A stretch of DNA of 64,000 nt, taken from NCBI GenBank assembly GCA_950295325.1, contig OX485803.1, forward strand, positions 37,401,554 to 37,465,553, given 5' to 3'. Shown in pieces: positions 9,707 through 21,500 of this stretch; the stretch's first letter is position 1, and each line of letters begins with the position of its first letter. The notes below the pieces were generated by a model. That model was not told where the DNA came from and did not search any database. It saw nothing but the letters and a program-made list of their open reading frames with translations. The stretch comes from Polytrichum commune (lineage: Eukaryota; Streptophyta; Polytrichopsida; Polytrichales; Polytrichaceae). Made by a program: the position numbers and the translations under genes.

Positions 9707-12700
9707 ATGATGGGGAGGAATTCGATCGGCGGTTTCTTCTCGAGTGGAATCTTTGCATCGTCTTCTTCCTCTTCTTCGCCTCGTGCGGCAGAATCTCGTC
9801 AGGTTTGTGCATTTTATCATGACAATTTCTCCTGGTATCAGCGGAACAGCTCCATTTTGTCTGTTTGCTGGTCGGGCCTGGTAAGGAGAGACAGCTCCCA
9901 TTTAGATGCCTGTAACAGCTTCTTTAGGATTTCCTGAAGGAGCCAGGAAGCAGATCATGCAGTAGTACATAAATCATCATGTTTGAGTACATTGGAGCAT
10001 CCCTTGAGATTCATGGCCTCATTCCTGTTTGTAGATCTTTTTTCTGGAAATCTCGTACCGGAGATGACCTCTTTAATGTCAACCCTCATAGTTCTACTCT
10101 TCATAGGGTGTGGCAGCTGCACCGGGATTAGTCTTGTCTCTCCTAGGGTTCGTCAATGCTCGACCTATTTCTCTTACTGAAATGGTAGGTTGTATGCAAT
10201 TATATTGCACATTGAAAGCATGGGATTCAGAATTCTCATGGTTGACTTTGTTTCTGAAAGAAGAGTCACAATGATGTGATCACCCTTTGAATTTCAAGAA
10301 ATTACCAGCTTAGCAAAACTCATGGGGACTAATACCTCACATGTCTCTCGTTACACTAGCAGCGGTATCCATTTTGGTAGCTTGCGTTTCTACATGCGGT
10401 GCTAGATCTTGTACATCTCTTTTATGAAACTTCAAGGGCAATGATGAACGCAGTCACAAAATTGCCTTCACGCACTCAAGAATCTTACAGGTTTCCACTG
10501 TAATTCAGCACATTCGTTCTGGGACTGAACCACTGGATGTTCCTTCATTCAAAACGTAATAGTCGCTGTCAAACTGTCCAACCCACTGATCATTTTGTGA
10601 ACTCCCTTTGTGAGGTCTCGGTCAGTAGCACGTTGTTCAGATGGTTTGTGCCAGGTACATGTCGACTCATTTCCGTGCACGTGACAGTTTTTGCTGTCCA
10701 TGGCCTTCCCAGTTGATATCCTGGGGTGACTGGGACATATCCAGTTGGGTTCATGCCAAATCTCTGTGGAGAGTATTTTCCTTGCCAAGTTAATCTTCTT
10801 TAGAAGAAAAACATCTTGGCTCTTGGATTTCAGAATGTTGTTGTTTTGTGACGTTTTGAAGAAGCAGAAATAAAGAATCTGGTGCCTGTGCTTTCAGGCA
10901 CTTCATACTTAAGCAATGTGTAAATGTGACATCTTTCTTTCTTGAAAACAGGATGATGAGAATGCCGTGGAGGAGGAGGTGGAGCAGGAGCAGGAAGTAG
11001 AAGAATCAAGGTATTTGGAGTGTATCCATTCACTTTACTGCTCTATCTATTATTAGGGATGGAGGGGTGACTGAGATAAACACAAAGGTTAATGTACTTT
11101 CGTTTTTTGTGTGCCTATACAGTGGCTGGAATTTTGGTGGCTTCATCAAGACAATTGCAGAGAAGGTAATTCTTTTTGTTTGCTCCTGGTCGAATCTGCA
11201 TCTATTTTGTACAAATTTACACTTGTCAATGGAATCTGCAGGGAGCCCTTGAAATAGCTCAGGAAAGCAAATTGCAAATTCGGTTGATCATGTTGATATT
11301 AACCTCAATTACTTGAACAAATGATTTAATAAATCTGCATCCATTTCTTTGAATGGCAGTTCTCTAAAAACACATGATATGGTTGTACTTCACAGTCAGG
11401 AGGGGTCCTACAAGCATACCAACATGACTTGAAGGAGTTTGGAATCGGACTGAAGAAGGAAACTGAGGCAATCACAGGAGTCACAGCCCACGTTGTCAAA
11501 GACCTTCCTTTATCCCTAGAAAGTGGTGCAACAGTGGCTCAGGTATTCCTTGTGGAAGGTTCTTCATTTTGACATGCAATCTCTTTGCGAACATGTTTTG
11601 CACATATGTAGCTCCACATGTAGCTCTACATAGAGTTTTCCATATTCGATAGCTCTTCTGTCTCAGGATTTATTTTTTGCCTAGAGACCTCTATCTTTTC
11701 AGCAATACTTGTAAGAATTTGGGATTCCACCTCTATGTCGGTAATATTGTGCATTGTATGTGCTTTGGAGTTTAATAGGTCACAGACATTTTGGTACGTT
11801 TCTGATGTTTTCTTGGTTATCCTGCAGGAATCACTGGAGACTGTTGGTCAAACTCTTGAGGAATTTGGAAGCTCTGTCTGGAGGGGGTATGTCATATTGT
11901 CAAAGATTTTGCAAAAATATGTTGTGTGACTGGAATTTTCTTAATATATGTATCGTACATGCATACAATCTCTCTGGAAGGGCCATATGCAGAGCATGTA
12001 AGGTTCTGTAGGAACTATTTGCAGACAATCACTAGTTTGTAGGATGGTGAGAGATCAAAGTATTAAGAATCTGGTTGCACTCCCCTTATTGCTCCATCAA
12101 TGTTATATTGATTGTTTCCGAGCAGTTTATGCACTAATAAGTTAGTGCACTTTCCATTGGTTTTTTTGCATGGGGTATGAAGTCTATAATTTTGCAGTGG
12201 ATTGACAGCTGTTTGCATTTGGACAGAACCACTGAGATATTTGCACAAGTAAAAGAGGCCGTGCTGACAGTTGATGAGGATACAGCAGGGGGATCAAATC
12301 TGGAGTCTCATCCCTCATCAGGAGATCTGTCTGCATCCCTCTCAAACACGTAAGATTATTTTATGTGTGCAATAGTACGAAGAGTTGCCCAATACTTGGT
12401 TTCTAAGATGCTGTTCATCAATACAGGACTATAGTATAACCTTGCAATACTGCTTGTGTTAAAGACTATTTGAGAATCATTCATGGTGTGCTACGGTTGA
12501 TTGTCAGTGTCACATGCATCCAGTGTTGTGGGAAACATTGTATGTAGATGCTGGTAAGATCTTGTCTTATTGACATGTGTTTCTACTTTCAAGGGCACAT
12601 GAAGTGATTTTCAGTTATTTGCTGGTACTATGCACAATCCATTTGTTTATTTTTAGGCTTTATCCATTTTATTCTGACTTTCTACTGTAGTCTATGTGAT

Positions 12701-15700
12701 TTGAACTGAGGCTTCTTGCATCTTGTTCCTATGAAGTGTTCCAATAAGAATTTTGTATGTTTGTTGGATGGGTGGGCAGGAAGTACAGCCGTTATGAAGC
12801 CCAAGTAAGGCTCTCTTCTTTATTTTAATTTCCAGTTTCTGACCAGGAAATTAATGATGCTACTAGTAAAATTCTAACCCCTATAATCATCTGGGTTGCT
12901 GAAGTCCTATATTCAAGTGTTTCTACTGACTTCATCAATATATAAGTGGTAAATAGTGTTTTCTTGTGATATTTATTACATTTCAAATACTGTTTGCATA
13001 GCATGTGGAAATAGTAGTCCCTTAACAAGATGATTCTGCATGTCTGGGCTAAATGCAGGACAGCCGGTTAGTGACAGTTAGATAGTTAAGCTTCTGAAGA
13101 TTATGTATTGAAAACTTCGTCTCATTTGTGTTATAAACAGGTTAATGCAATGCAACGAGACAGTAGCACTTACTGCGATGAACCTGAGGATGAGAACGAC
13201 TTTGCTTCTTGGGTAGCCACCTTCAATATGGATGACCGGTAATGTATAAGTATTTAGATTCAGAATGATGTCATAATATGAGCTGAATTCTTGTTTCTGA
13301 ATCTGATACTGTCTTGGTTTTGCTTGCTTGATTCAATAGGACTCAGCAGTTGTTGCTGTTGGTATCATTATGCATGGCTGGAGAAGTCACACCAACATTT
13401 CAATAAACACCCTTTCACAATAAGACTTCCAATTCTTGATGGTTTTCTAATTTGTTATTCTTATGCTATGCTATGTCAATGGGTTGTGTTTTGCAGAAAA
13501 GATGAGATTGATGAGATACTATCGAGCAATGCTTTCATGCAAGAACTTCATAACCAGATTGGTATTGCCTTATGCACATTAGTTATTTCTTGTTATATGT
13601 AAATCCCAACATTATTTTAGTGATTTGTTTTGCTTGGATGTATGGGCCAGTGGAGATTGCTTGAAGATATGCTGCAGTCGAGTATTAGAAATCCTTGTTC
13701 TTCATTATGGTGCATATTAAAGAGTTTGTAACTTATGATTCACTTCTTTGTATGCAGTGCCTGTTGTGGTGGAGCATGAGACTTTTTGGACTCGTTACTT
13801 CTACCGCCTCAACAAGCTGCAGCAGATTGAGAATGCCCGAGTCAATCTTGTAAAACGTGCGTATCTCATTATGACTATGCATTCCTCTTTGATACAACTA
13901 TGTCTGTGAAACTCATTCTATGACTATCTTATCAGTTGTTAGGGCTCCTGCGCAAGTGGTAGAGGGTTCTATTTATAAGGGGCCTCTATAAAAGTGGAAT
14001 GGCATGTCATTCCACGGTGTATTGACCTGAATTTTTATGACTTCCTATGCACAAGAAGTGTTGTTGCTTGGAATCTGATCAACCACCTGGTCAGGCCTGG
14101 TGATGGTCATGTCCTATCAAGGACATCAGAAGTCATACTTTGAAGGGTTAGATAGGAAGTTTCTATTGTTTCAATTCAATCAGAGTAATCTGGACAGTGG
14201 TAGAGGCTGTATATGAACTTATTAAGCTGTATGTGCTCATATTAGCAGCTTTTACTACCTGGTTGAACAGGGGCAACTGATGGTGAGGAAGACGAAGACC
14301 TCAGTTGGGATGTTGACGAAGAGAAGGACACCGAGGATCTAATTTTGCCTGCTGAAGGGGTGGTGGAGGAGATCAAGGCAACTGAAGCTACTCCCTCTCT
14401 ACGAAGTATTGAAGTCCCACCAGCTGCTTCTGTTGAGGGTAAGTTTAACCAGCCTTTTAGAATTCATCTATGCTGTTACTAGCCTGGGGTTTTGTTATAG
14501 CTTTTGGAGGAGTCAGTCTTGCCAGGCAATGTGAACCACTGCTGGTAGAATTGGATGGTGTTCAAAGGTTCTTGGCACAAATTTAGGATGCAAAAATTGT
14601 GTCCTGTTTGTAGTCATGTACTCCCTCTGTCCCATAATGACTGTCCTACTCCCTAGAGTTTTCTATTCCAAAATGTTTGTCCAACAAACATTTTAGCACA
14701 TAAAACTCCTAGGGGTAGGACAGTCATTATGGGACAGAGGGAGTATGTGATTATCTGAGCACATGTGATTTGCATTTCGTTATCAGTTGATAGAATGAGA
14801 CTGTTTCATACTCATTTTACGAACCTAATGTCAGATTCAACTGTGTCCTGCTGAAGGTTGTTTACTGTGTATATATGCCAAGCTTGCCAATAAGTGGATT
14901 TGTAAATGCAGAGACACATGAAGAGGAGGAAACAAAAAGTGAGGGAAGTGCAGGGAGCGAGTGGTTGGTTGTATCTGAGGACAAGGGCTCTGGAACTTCG
15001 GAACCTAAGAGCGGACCTTCATCACCTGTTTCGGAAACGTGTGTAAATTTTCCTTGTGAAGTAGCGATGCATTGATTAGTTAACCAGGCTCTGAATTGAG
15101 TGAATCATTGACAAAACTTGTGTCTCCTGTTATACTTGCATTCCTGGTAGTCCACTGCTTGAATTGTTATGGTTTTTTGAGACTGGAAGCAGGCTCAATA
15201 AAGTAAGTTATACAATGTGTTTTACAATGGTGCGAACCTGACAGGTTGTCGTACATGGTCATGTTAGCAAGATTTTTACTCTTTCCACATGCGAGTCTCC
15301 TGTTTTTGTTCATGTGTGTTTTTTGTTAATGGACTTCTAATATCACATTTACTCGTTGCAGAAAGGATACCGAACCCTCAGGTGCAGGGAAGTCTGAGGA
15401 CCATGAGGTGGATGAAGCTGAGCTTGATCAGATAGCTGACTTGACCATCGATGATGATGGTCATGAGCCTATTCCAGCACAAAGAGACCTTGATAAAGGC
15501 TCCACTCAGACAGATGCCAAAGAGCAGAATGAGGAGGTACTTACAATCTATCTTTTTCTGTGGCCACATCAAATATCGTGTAATGTTGTTCATTTAGGTT
15601 AATACTATAATATGGCTTTTGAAAGTAAATTTTTTGAATCGATTCTTGTTTGTTGTGTTGTCTGTGAGTACCTAAACCAGGAGTCCTAGTAGGGAGGATC

Positions 15701-15907
15701 CATCAGGTTTCAGTGCTTATTTTGCAACCAGATTTTGAGGTTTATAATCTTACACACCTGTCCAGACCTGGATATTTACAAATATCCAGTTCTTGCAGAA
15801 GCTTAACCAAAGTGGGCTTTGCTACATCAGATACATCTTTCTGTTTTTTAGTGATCTGTTTTTAACTGCTGGATGGAACTTCGCAGGATTGGGGTGAGTG
15901 GGAGTAA
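9707..15907 (+). CDS. BSD domain-containing protein, 14 exons, 434 aa
   Basis: Coding exons: 9707-9802, 10952-11010, 11123-11165, 11396-11542, 11828-11886, 12227-12349, 12780-12804, 13141-13238, 13497-13561, 13758-13856, 14271-14438, 14912-15038, 15362-15536, 15887-15907. All introns are GT-AG, and the 1305 coding bases keep one frame. The start has two adjacent Met codons followed by a serine run. An acidic patch (VEEEVEQEQEVEES) and the conserved SGWNFGGFIKTIAEK segment lead into a helical region (about residues 50-110). The BSD domain (about residues 200-257) runs from FASWVATFNMDD to ETFWTRYFYRL, which holds the family's FW pair; then come NLVKR and LSWDV. The tail is acidic and ends DWGEWE. 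The family (named after BTF2-like factors, synapse-associated proteins and DOS2-like proteins) is known; the exact role of this plant group is not established, and a membrane-trafficking or SYAP1-like role is inference. The gene looks intact. Confidence 0.93.
14621..14743. mobile_element. Stowaway MITE in intron 11 of the BSD gene
   Basis: The 123-bp element starts CTCCCTCTGTCCCATAATGA and ends with its inverted copy, with TIRs of about 35 bp. TA duplications sit at 14619-14620 and 14744-14745. CTCCCTCYGTCCC is the standard plant Stowaway terminus. It lies between exon 11 (ends 14438) and exon 12 (starts 14912) and should be spliced out. Confidence 0.93.
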
Positions 15908-16560
15908 GTGAAGGAGTTACTGCAGTGTGCAAGTTCTTCCCAACTTTTATTCAGATTGTTTTTCCAAGGTGACACTTCTATTTTGATGCAAGCCAAATGC
16001 ATCAATTTTGCAAGTAACAATCACTTGAGGAGTCTGTACTTGTGATATTTGTATAGATGTGTTTATATGCAGCTCGATTTATGCTACCATTTTAGCACCT
16101 CCGCCTGCAGTTTATACTGTAGCCTTAAGATGTGATTGCCAATTAAAATAACTCAAATCCAAATTACAAACCTGGTCATTTTCTACCACTGACTCGGGCC
16201 TTCTGTGAGTCTGGGTTTATATGTGACACTTCAAAGGTACCTGGGTTTTCTTTATCAAATGAGACTCTGCAGAGCCCAAGTGGAGCAGCATAATAGCCAG
16301 CCACTGAGGCCCAATTGGTTCACAATTATTCTCAGAGTGGTGTTGCTTGTACATCCTGGACCAGAATGAGGCATTCTTAGTGCATTTATCACTTACCGAT
16401 ACTCTCCAGACCTGTGGGCTAATACAATACTCTCTTGTCCCAATTGGCTTCTCATTTTTGAACTATCCTTATTGATAATGTATTTCATGCTCTTTTATAG
16501 CAACGCTGATCAAATCTGTATCAATGATGGCGTTAAATTTGAAAATTTTGACAGTCATTA
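15908..16560. other. 3' flank of the BSD gene
   Basis: This is probably the 3' untranslated region and downstream DNA. No canonical AATAAA stands out as the single polyadenylation signal. No other gene is seen. Confidence 0.4.
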
Positions 16561-16945
16561 CACTAAATATTGTATTTAGTGTCATATGGTATTTTATGTC
16601 ACAGGTAACTGTTCTAGTGACATTATATTATGAATAAATTTACAAGTATTGTCATCCCAACCTACTTTCCGTTCATCCAAATGCCAATCATTGATGTAGA
16701 GTTTGGTATAATTTGCAGCCTAACCAATCTATGATGAAATATTGTCATGGATGATTGAAATTTAGAAGAAAATCACTCAGTAAGTGACAGTAATTGCAAC
16801 ACTGTAGATATCTAATCCCTGAAGTTTTCTACAAGTAATGATAAATAGTTTTGAGTTGACATTTACTGTTAGTGACCCTACACCGGGGTTCACAATTAGT
16901 ATTGAGAAAGACAGTTAGAATTGGTCACACTAAATATATTTAGTG
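16561..16945. mobile_element. MITE with palindromic CACTAAATATT ends, copy 1
   Basis: It begins CACTAAATATTGTATTTAGTG, itself a near-palindrome, and ends CACACTAAATATATTTAGTG. TA flanks both ends (16559-16560, 16946-16947). About 390 bp long, it has a well-matched second copy at 42628-43018 and a partial one at 25135-25297. It has no ORF. The TA duplication suggests a Tc1/mariner-type MITE; the CACTA at the tip is probably coincidental. Confidence 0.75.
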
Positions 16946-18012
16946 TAATCTTTTGAAATGATATTTAGTTTTGGTGTTCTTTCTCATGCCAATATGAATA
17001 TGATGGTAGGCTTGCTGGAGTTCGATTCTGGAAAGTGATGGTTACAAAGTCAATTCTGCAGTAGAACCCAAGTCTTTGCTCATTTAGTGATAGTGTCCGC
17101 CATTTAGAGTAAATATGAGGTCTGTGAGACTGCCATAGATCATCTAATTTTTGGGAAATTTTCAATACAGTAGAATAGAGTTATCCTTCATTCCGTGAGG
17201 ACTTTTGGTTGAGAGTTGGCTTGTGTTGCACATTAAATTTTTCATGTTTGGTAAGTTTTTGGTGCATGATTGGAGTTTGTAAGGCGTTACGAATGAAAGA
17301 ACATTCTATGTTGGTTAATTGGGGGTGAAACTCAATTTGGCAAACTCAAAGCTGCCTTAAAATGAGTTTGGTTGCTAGTGAACCAATGAGGTGTGTGTGG
17401 CAATGAGCGTAGGATTGTATATGAGTTGACCCTAAGCCTAGCAGATAAAGTATGACTTGTTTAAGCAAGCACTAGTTGAGCATGGTCTTAGATGGGTGAT
17501 TGGGCGGATTAGGCAAAGGAATGAGCCACATGAAGCAGCTACCAAGTGTACAACCCATGGAAGATATATCGTTAATAAGAGTACTTTGTCAGCAAATTCA
17601 AGTTTTGGGAACCCTTTCATTCAGAAAATTGTAACTAAATCATGCAATACTTGATTGTTGATCGAATTGTTGCCTCAATTTTAGCTTAGATTCGCAAACC
17701 TAATGCAATTTTTGGGACTCAAATCAGGTTAGTGCAAATAGTAGATCTCAAAAAACAAGCCACTTAACACCCACACACCTTATAGAATGTCCTTCATTTC
17801 AAATCTCCATACCAACTCCAAACACGACAGCTTCTGTATGCAAAAACAACCTAGTCCCAACCAAAACTCCGGTTGAATGAAAGGACGAGTCTAATATGGT
17901 TCTAACACTATGAAAGGGGATTGTTTCTTACCTTTATGCTAAAGTGAATAATGACATCTATATGAGGACGTTTAACTTGTGATACTACATAGATTGCGTC
18001 ATTGGTCATCTT
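16946..18012. other. Intergenic, nothing recognised
   Basis: Only short ORFs of 60-66 codons on both strands, without motifs. Confidence 0.4.
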
Positions 18013-18515
18013 AGGGCCACTTCACACATGAGCCAAGAGCCGTGACCATGAAATTGTGAGAGCCCAAAAGAAAGTGTCCAAAGGTTGTCCCAACACACCC
18101 TCCAAAATCATGCAGTGTGGTCATGGATCGTCAAGTGTAGTGTGAAGTCATATGTGACCAGGCCCTCAACCAAATGCTATTTCAATGAATTTATGTTCAT
18201 AAGGGTTTTTGCACATGATAAAATAAAATAAATCAACGTTGTGAGCATTTGGAGTGTTGTGGTCTCCCGGTTTTATGTTAGACCTACCTCCAGAGGTGGT
18301 TTTTGAAAATAGTCCAAGTGAACATGGGACATGATCCATTGGATGCCATGTAGGAATCCATGTACACTTTACATCCATCTTGCATTCACTCACTTTGTTG
18401 GTCCCTCAAGCATAGTGTGAAATAGCGAACTTGGACCGGCTCCGCCTTTTCCACCAATGAGAGTGCTTGAAGTGTAATGGTCACGGGCTCTCAGTCTCGT
18501 GTGTGAAGTGGCCCT
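18013..18515 (+). mobile_element. Mutator-like MITE, copy 3
   Basis: It runs collinear with 2824-3331 and has the same TIRs (AGGGCCACTTCACACATGAG / GTCTCGTGTGTGAAGTGGCCCT). No target duplication is recognisable, so the flanks have mutated or rearranged. Confidence 0.8.
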
Positions 18516-19367
18516 AATATGCAGTGATGTTCTTAGCTTAGAGGCAATAAACACATCCAAGGATGAAATAGAATTGTTGAGGGTATTGCATGTTCCATAT
18601 GTGTACTTGCTGCAGTATTGCCAAGGCAGAGCAAATATGAGAATTTCTCTGGATATTAAATGCAAAGGTGATTTTGAGTCAGTAATAAGTAAGCTTTGGC
18701 TGGGAGGATGCGAGCTAAAGTTCTCAAATATCAGTTTTTAGCAATCTACTAGGAAGTTGCGAATATTCAATGCAGAAGACGTGAGGTTAAGGTATATGGG
18801 TGTTATTTGGTTTGTTTTCCATGTTCTCCAATTCCTACTAATAACATTTACACAACAAAACTTGTGTTATGTGAGCAAATTTATAATGAAGCATCAACAC
18901 CTGCAGAGGCGGCGCTTCGCGCCGCGAATATCAGATGCTCAGCTCCCTATTGGATGCACTAAAAAAAAACTCGCTTTGACCTCCCATGATTTAGATATGA
19001 TTATTGGAAATGCATGTTTGTTGATTCCTTGACTACATACATAGGTCTTTCCAGTTATTTTCAATACTGAGTGTGAAATAGTTAATACAACTTGAAGACG
19101 TAGTCCAATCTCTTTGAAACGTGTGTCTTATTGGTATTTGTTTTTCGATTTCACCTAATCACACACCGATCAAATATAAATTTCCGCTTAAGAGAAGTAA
19201 CTGAACTTATAAGACCTGGATATCTTATGCCTTTTGGAAATGAACTGAAATTGATTTTGAAGTCTACGAAGCCAAAAGGCTAATGTGATTGATGTCTAAT
19301 ATGCTTTTTGACATCATGGAGTGTTGGATCACTTGGGTTTGCTCCATCTAAACTGCATGGGTACAAT
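18516..19367. other. Intergenic, nothing recognised
   Basis: There are short ORFs only. A brief GC-rich inverted pair (GGCGGCGCTTCGCGCCGC, about 18908-18925) could form a tight hairpin; its function is unknown. Confidence 0.4.
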
Positions 19368-19375
19368 GTTCGGGG

Positions 19376-20873
19376 CACGGGGAGGTCACTTAGTGCATTT
19401 TAAAAACGACGTGCGGCATAATATAGGGAGGATTAAAATCATTTGACATAAAAATTATAAAAGAATTCCAAATAATGAAGGGTCCATTAAAAATACATAA
19501 GCCCATTACAAGTAAAATAGATAGGTCTAAAATATGGGCCATTCCCTTTTAGTAAAAATAATATAGGGGCTGAAAATAAGGATCTTAGGATGTATGTTTA
19601 GTAGAATCAATTTCATACGCATGCCTCACGAGGGATGGATGGAAAATTACTCATCATTCACCTAAAAATGGATGAAATTGGAAGCCTCAGTACAAAGAAC
19701 CGGAAAATTTTGCCAACCGTAGAAGTTGATGGGCATTCCATTTACAAGTCAACGTTTGTCTCGCAACTCAATGATAATGTTTTTCTATCCAAAGATAGAT
19801 TAGCAAGAATTAAACATAATATTCATTTCAACAACCATGATAATTGTCGCCAAGCAAGATCTTCATGTGGATCAAGTTTGTTATCTACAGGATCTGATTG
19901 TGGGGTGCATTTTGTCCAACGGAGCACAACAATGCTATTGTCAACTATAAAATCCGCTGCCAAACGAGAAAGGGGACGTTCAATGACTGATGTTAAAGCT
20001 GGAAATGCTACTAACATATTGAACGGAGTAGATTCCAGTTCATGGTGGGTGGGTAGGGTGCAGGCTATGCGGTGGCGCAATGGGAAACAATTTGGAGTAC
20101 TTAGGCAAGCGGTTGACCTCCTTGCTCGAACAGAGGAATCAGGGAGGAGAAATCCTAATAATCCCCACATGGAAGTAATGTTGCAATATTATAAAAAATA
20201 TCTAGGCCGTAACAAATTTAAGTATGATCACACGGATAGCAAATGGATTGATGTAGATTGCATTATATCTATGGTAACCATGAGCTACAATTCTACAAAT
20301 GAGGTGTACACTCTTGATAGGAATGATTCAGAGCAACTGTCCAAGTTTGTGACAGAACGAACTATATAAGATTCATGACCAAGCTTAAAGTGTTTCACAC
20401 TATATGGTTTTGGTCTTCACTAGCATGTAAAGTGATTTTGAATAAAGGATTTTTATGGAGCGAGTGTTGTGTTTGTGAACACACACACAATCTTGTTGTG
20501 TTTGTAAACACACACTCAATCATGTTGTGTTCCATCCTAAGTCTTCTTTTTGTATTTTCACTTTAAGTTTTTATACTTGGTTTTTGCAATGGTACGTAAT
20601 TTTTATATTTTTTTGTTGCCATGCTTTTCCCATCACTTTTGCATTGCATACATTCTTAAATTCAGTTTTTTTAATTAAAAGGAATATAGACTACAAAAAA
20701 TTTCAATGACATGGGCATTATAAGTAATGGTAGGGTACAAAAAATAGGCCATTTTAGAATATTATGTAATTATAGGGAGCTTTTAATTCGTGCCTTGGAG
20801 GTAAATAGCCCCTAAACAAATACCCCTCCGCCGCACGTGGTACACAAAAATCCTACTGAGTGACCTCCCCGTG
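19376..20873. mobile_element. 1.5-kb TIR element with 8-bp duplication carrying a 244-aa ORF
   Basis: The left end CACGGGGAGGTCACTTAGTG and the right end (reverse complement CACGGGGAGGTCACTCAGTA) are inverted, with a second matched block, ACGTGCGGC, just inside. The perfect direct repeat GTTCGGGG flanks it at 19368-19375 and 20874-20881. The shorter, ORF-less relatives at 731-1345 and 6489-6898 use the same ends and the same duplication length. Near both right ends the word GGTAAATAGCCCC is shared with 731-1345. The element is inserted in the older dispersed repeat that continues at 20882. Confidence 0.88.
19635..20369 (+). CDS. Uncharacterised ORF inside the TIR element (244 aa)
   Basis: This single open frame fills about half of the element at 19376-20873. 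I do not recognise a named family, and there is no sign of an hAT or P transposase (no zinc finger or DDE/D pattern I can place). Conserved-looking stretches are DGHSIYKSTFVSQLND and LSKDRLARIKHNI in the first 60 residues, WWVGRVQAMRWR near residue 140, and KFKYDHTDSKWIDVDCIISMV near the end. The last two have the look of an ordered globular domain rather than chance coding. A frame this long and well composed in AT-rich DNA is likely real or recently real. It could be transposon cargo, the C-terminal part of a larger mobile gene, or a captured host exon. Confidence 0.5.
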   Translation: MDGKLLIIHLKMDEIGSLSTKNRKILPTVEVDGHSIYKSTFVSQLNDNVFLSKDRLARIKHNIHFNNHDNCRQARSSCGSSLLSTGSDCGVHFVQRSTTMLLSTIKSAAKRERGRSMTDVKAGNATNILNGVDSSSWWVGRVQAMRWRNGKQFGVLRQAVDLLARTEESGRRNPNNPHMEVMLQYYKKYLGRNKFKYDHTDSKWIDVDCIISMVTMSYNSTNEVYTLDRNDSEQLSKFVTERTI

Positions 20874-20881
20874 GTTCGGGG

Positions 20882-21060
20882 AGATTTTTGGGCATAATTG
20901 GTCATAATCCTAGTGTTTCCAAGTCCACCCGGTTACATGTTTTATGCATGACATCTTCTAAGTTTTCTTCATATATTCAAAGTATATTCCTTGAATTCCT
21001 CTAAAAAATAATCGGTATTTTTTCGTAACGTCTTGAACTTCAACCGGTTCATTTGTAAAC
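20882..21060 (+). repeat. Copy of the older dispersed repeat
   Basis: GGGGAGATTTTTGGGCATAA followed by ATCCTAGTGTTTCCAAGTCC and TTCAACCGGTTCATTTGTAA matches 31866-31990 and the flanks of the MITE at 2745-3450. Confidence 0.6.
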
Positions 21061-21129
21061 TAATAGCTGGTTGTCTTGTTCATTAAAGAAAAGTTCCAAT
21101 CACTATTTGAGAAGGTAGGTATTAGGTAA

Positions 21130-21500
21130 TATCCATGTCTTTCTTTTGATTGGACCATCAAGTCGATATTATCTCGCGGAGGATACCGCACTCTGCCACT
21201 CTGAGATATTAGGTGCCCATGGCAAAGAAATGTTGTCATAATAAATTTTTGATGAAACTTTTCTTTTGCGAAGAGAAGATGAAGACAAGAGAAGACAAGA
21301 GAATGGTCAAACTTGATTCTTTTGTAAAATTCCCTTTTAGGGCATATATTAAAAAATCACCACATTCGATTTTTGGTGCATGGTCATTCCTCTTGGTCTA
21401 CAATCGGTTTACACCTACCAAGGGGGCCAAAGGCTTTGTAAATTGATTTTTTTAAAGAAACCAGACCATGGATGTTGGACCATCAAGTCGGACTGTCGCA
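21130..21500 (+). repeat. Dispersed repeat, copy 1 (inverse copy at 31300-31620)
   Basis: Shared blocks include TGGTGCATGGTCATTCCTCT, GAAGATGAAGACAAGA and CCATGGATGTTGGACCATCA. The 31.3-31.6 kb copy reads in the opposite direction. Ends near GGACCATCAAGTCG may be inverted repeats, but I found no target duplication. Confidence 0.65.

Noticed and set aside
13939-13975. tRNA-like words (GGGCTCCTGCGCAAGTGGTAGAGGGTTC)
   Set aside because: An A-box-like and a B-box-like word occur, but no cloverleaf with acceptor and anticodon stems can be drawn; it lies in an intron of the BSD gene.
16561-16945. CACTA (En/Spm) superfamily assignment
   Set aside because: The tip reads CACTA, but the flanking duplication is TA rather than 3 bp, the subterminal repeats of CACTA elements are absent, and the CACTA forms part of a palindrome.
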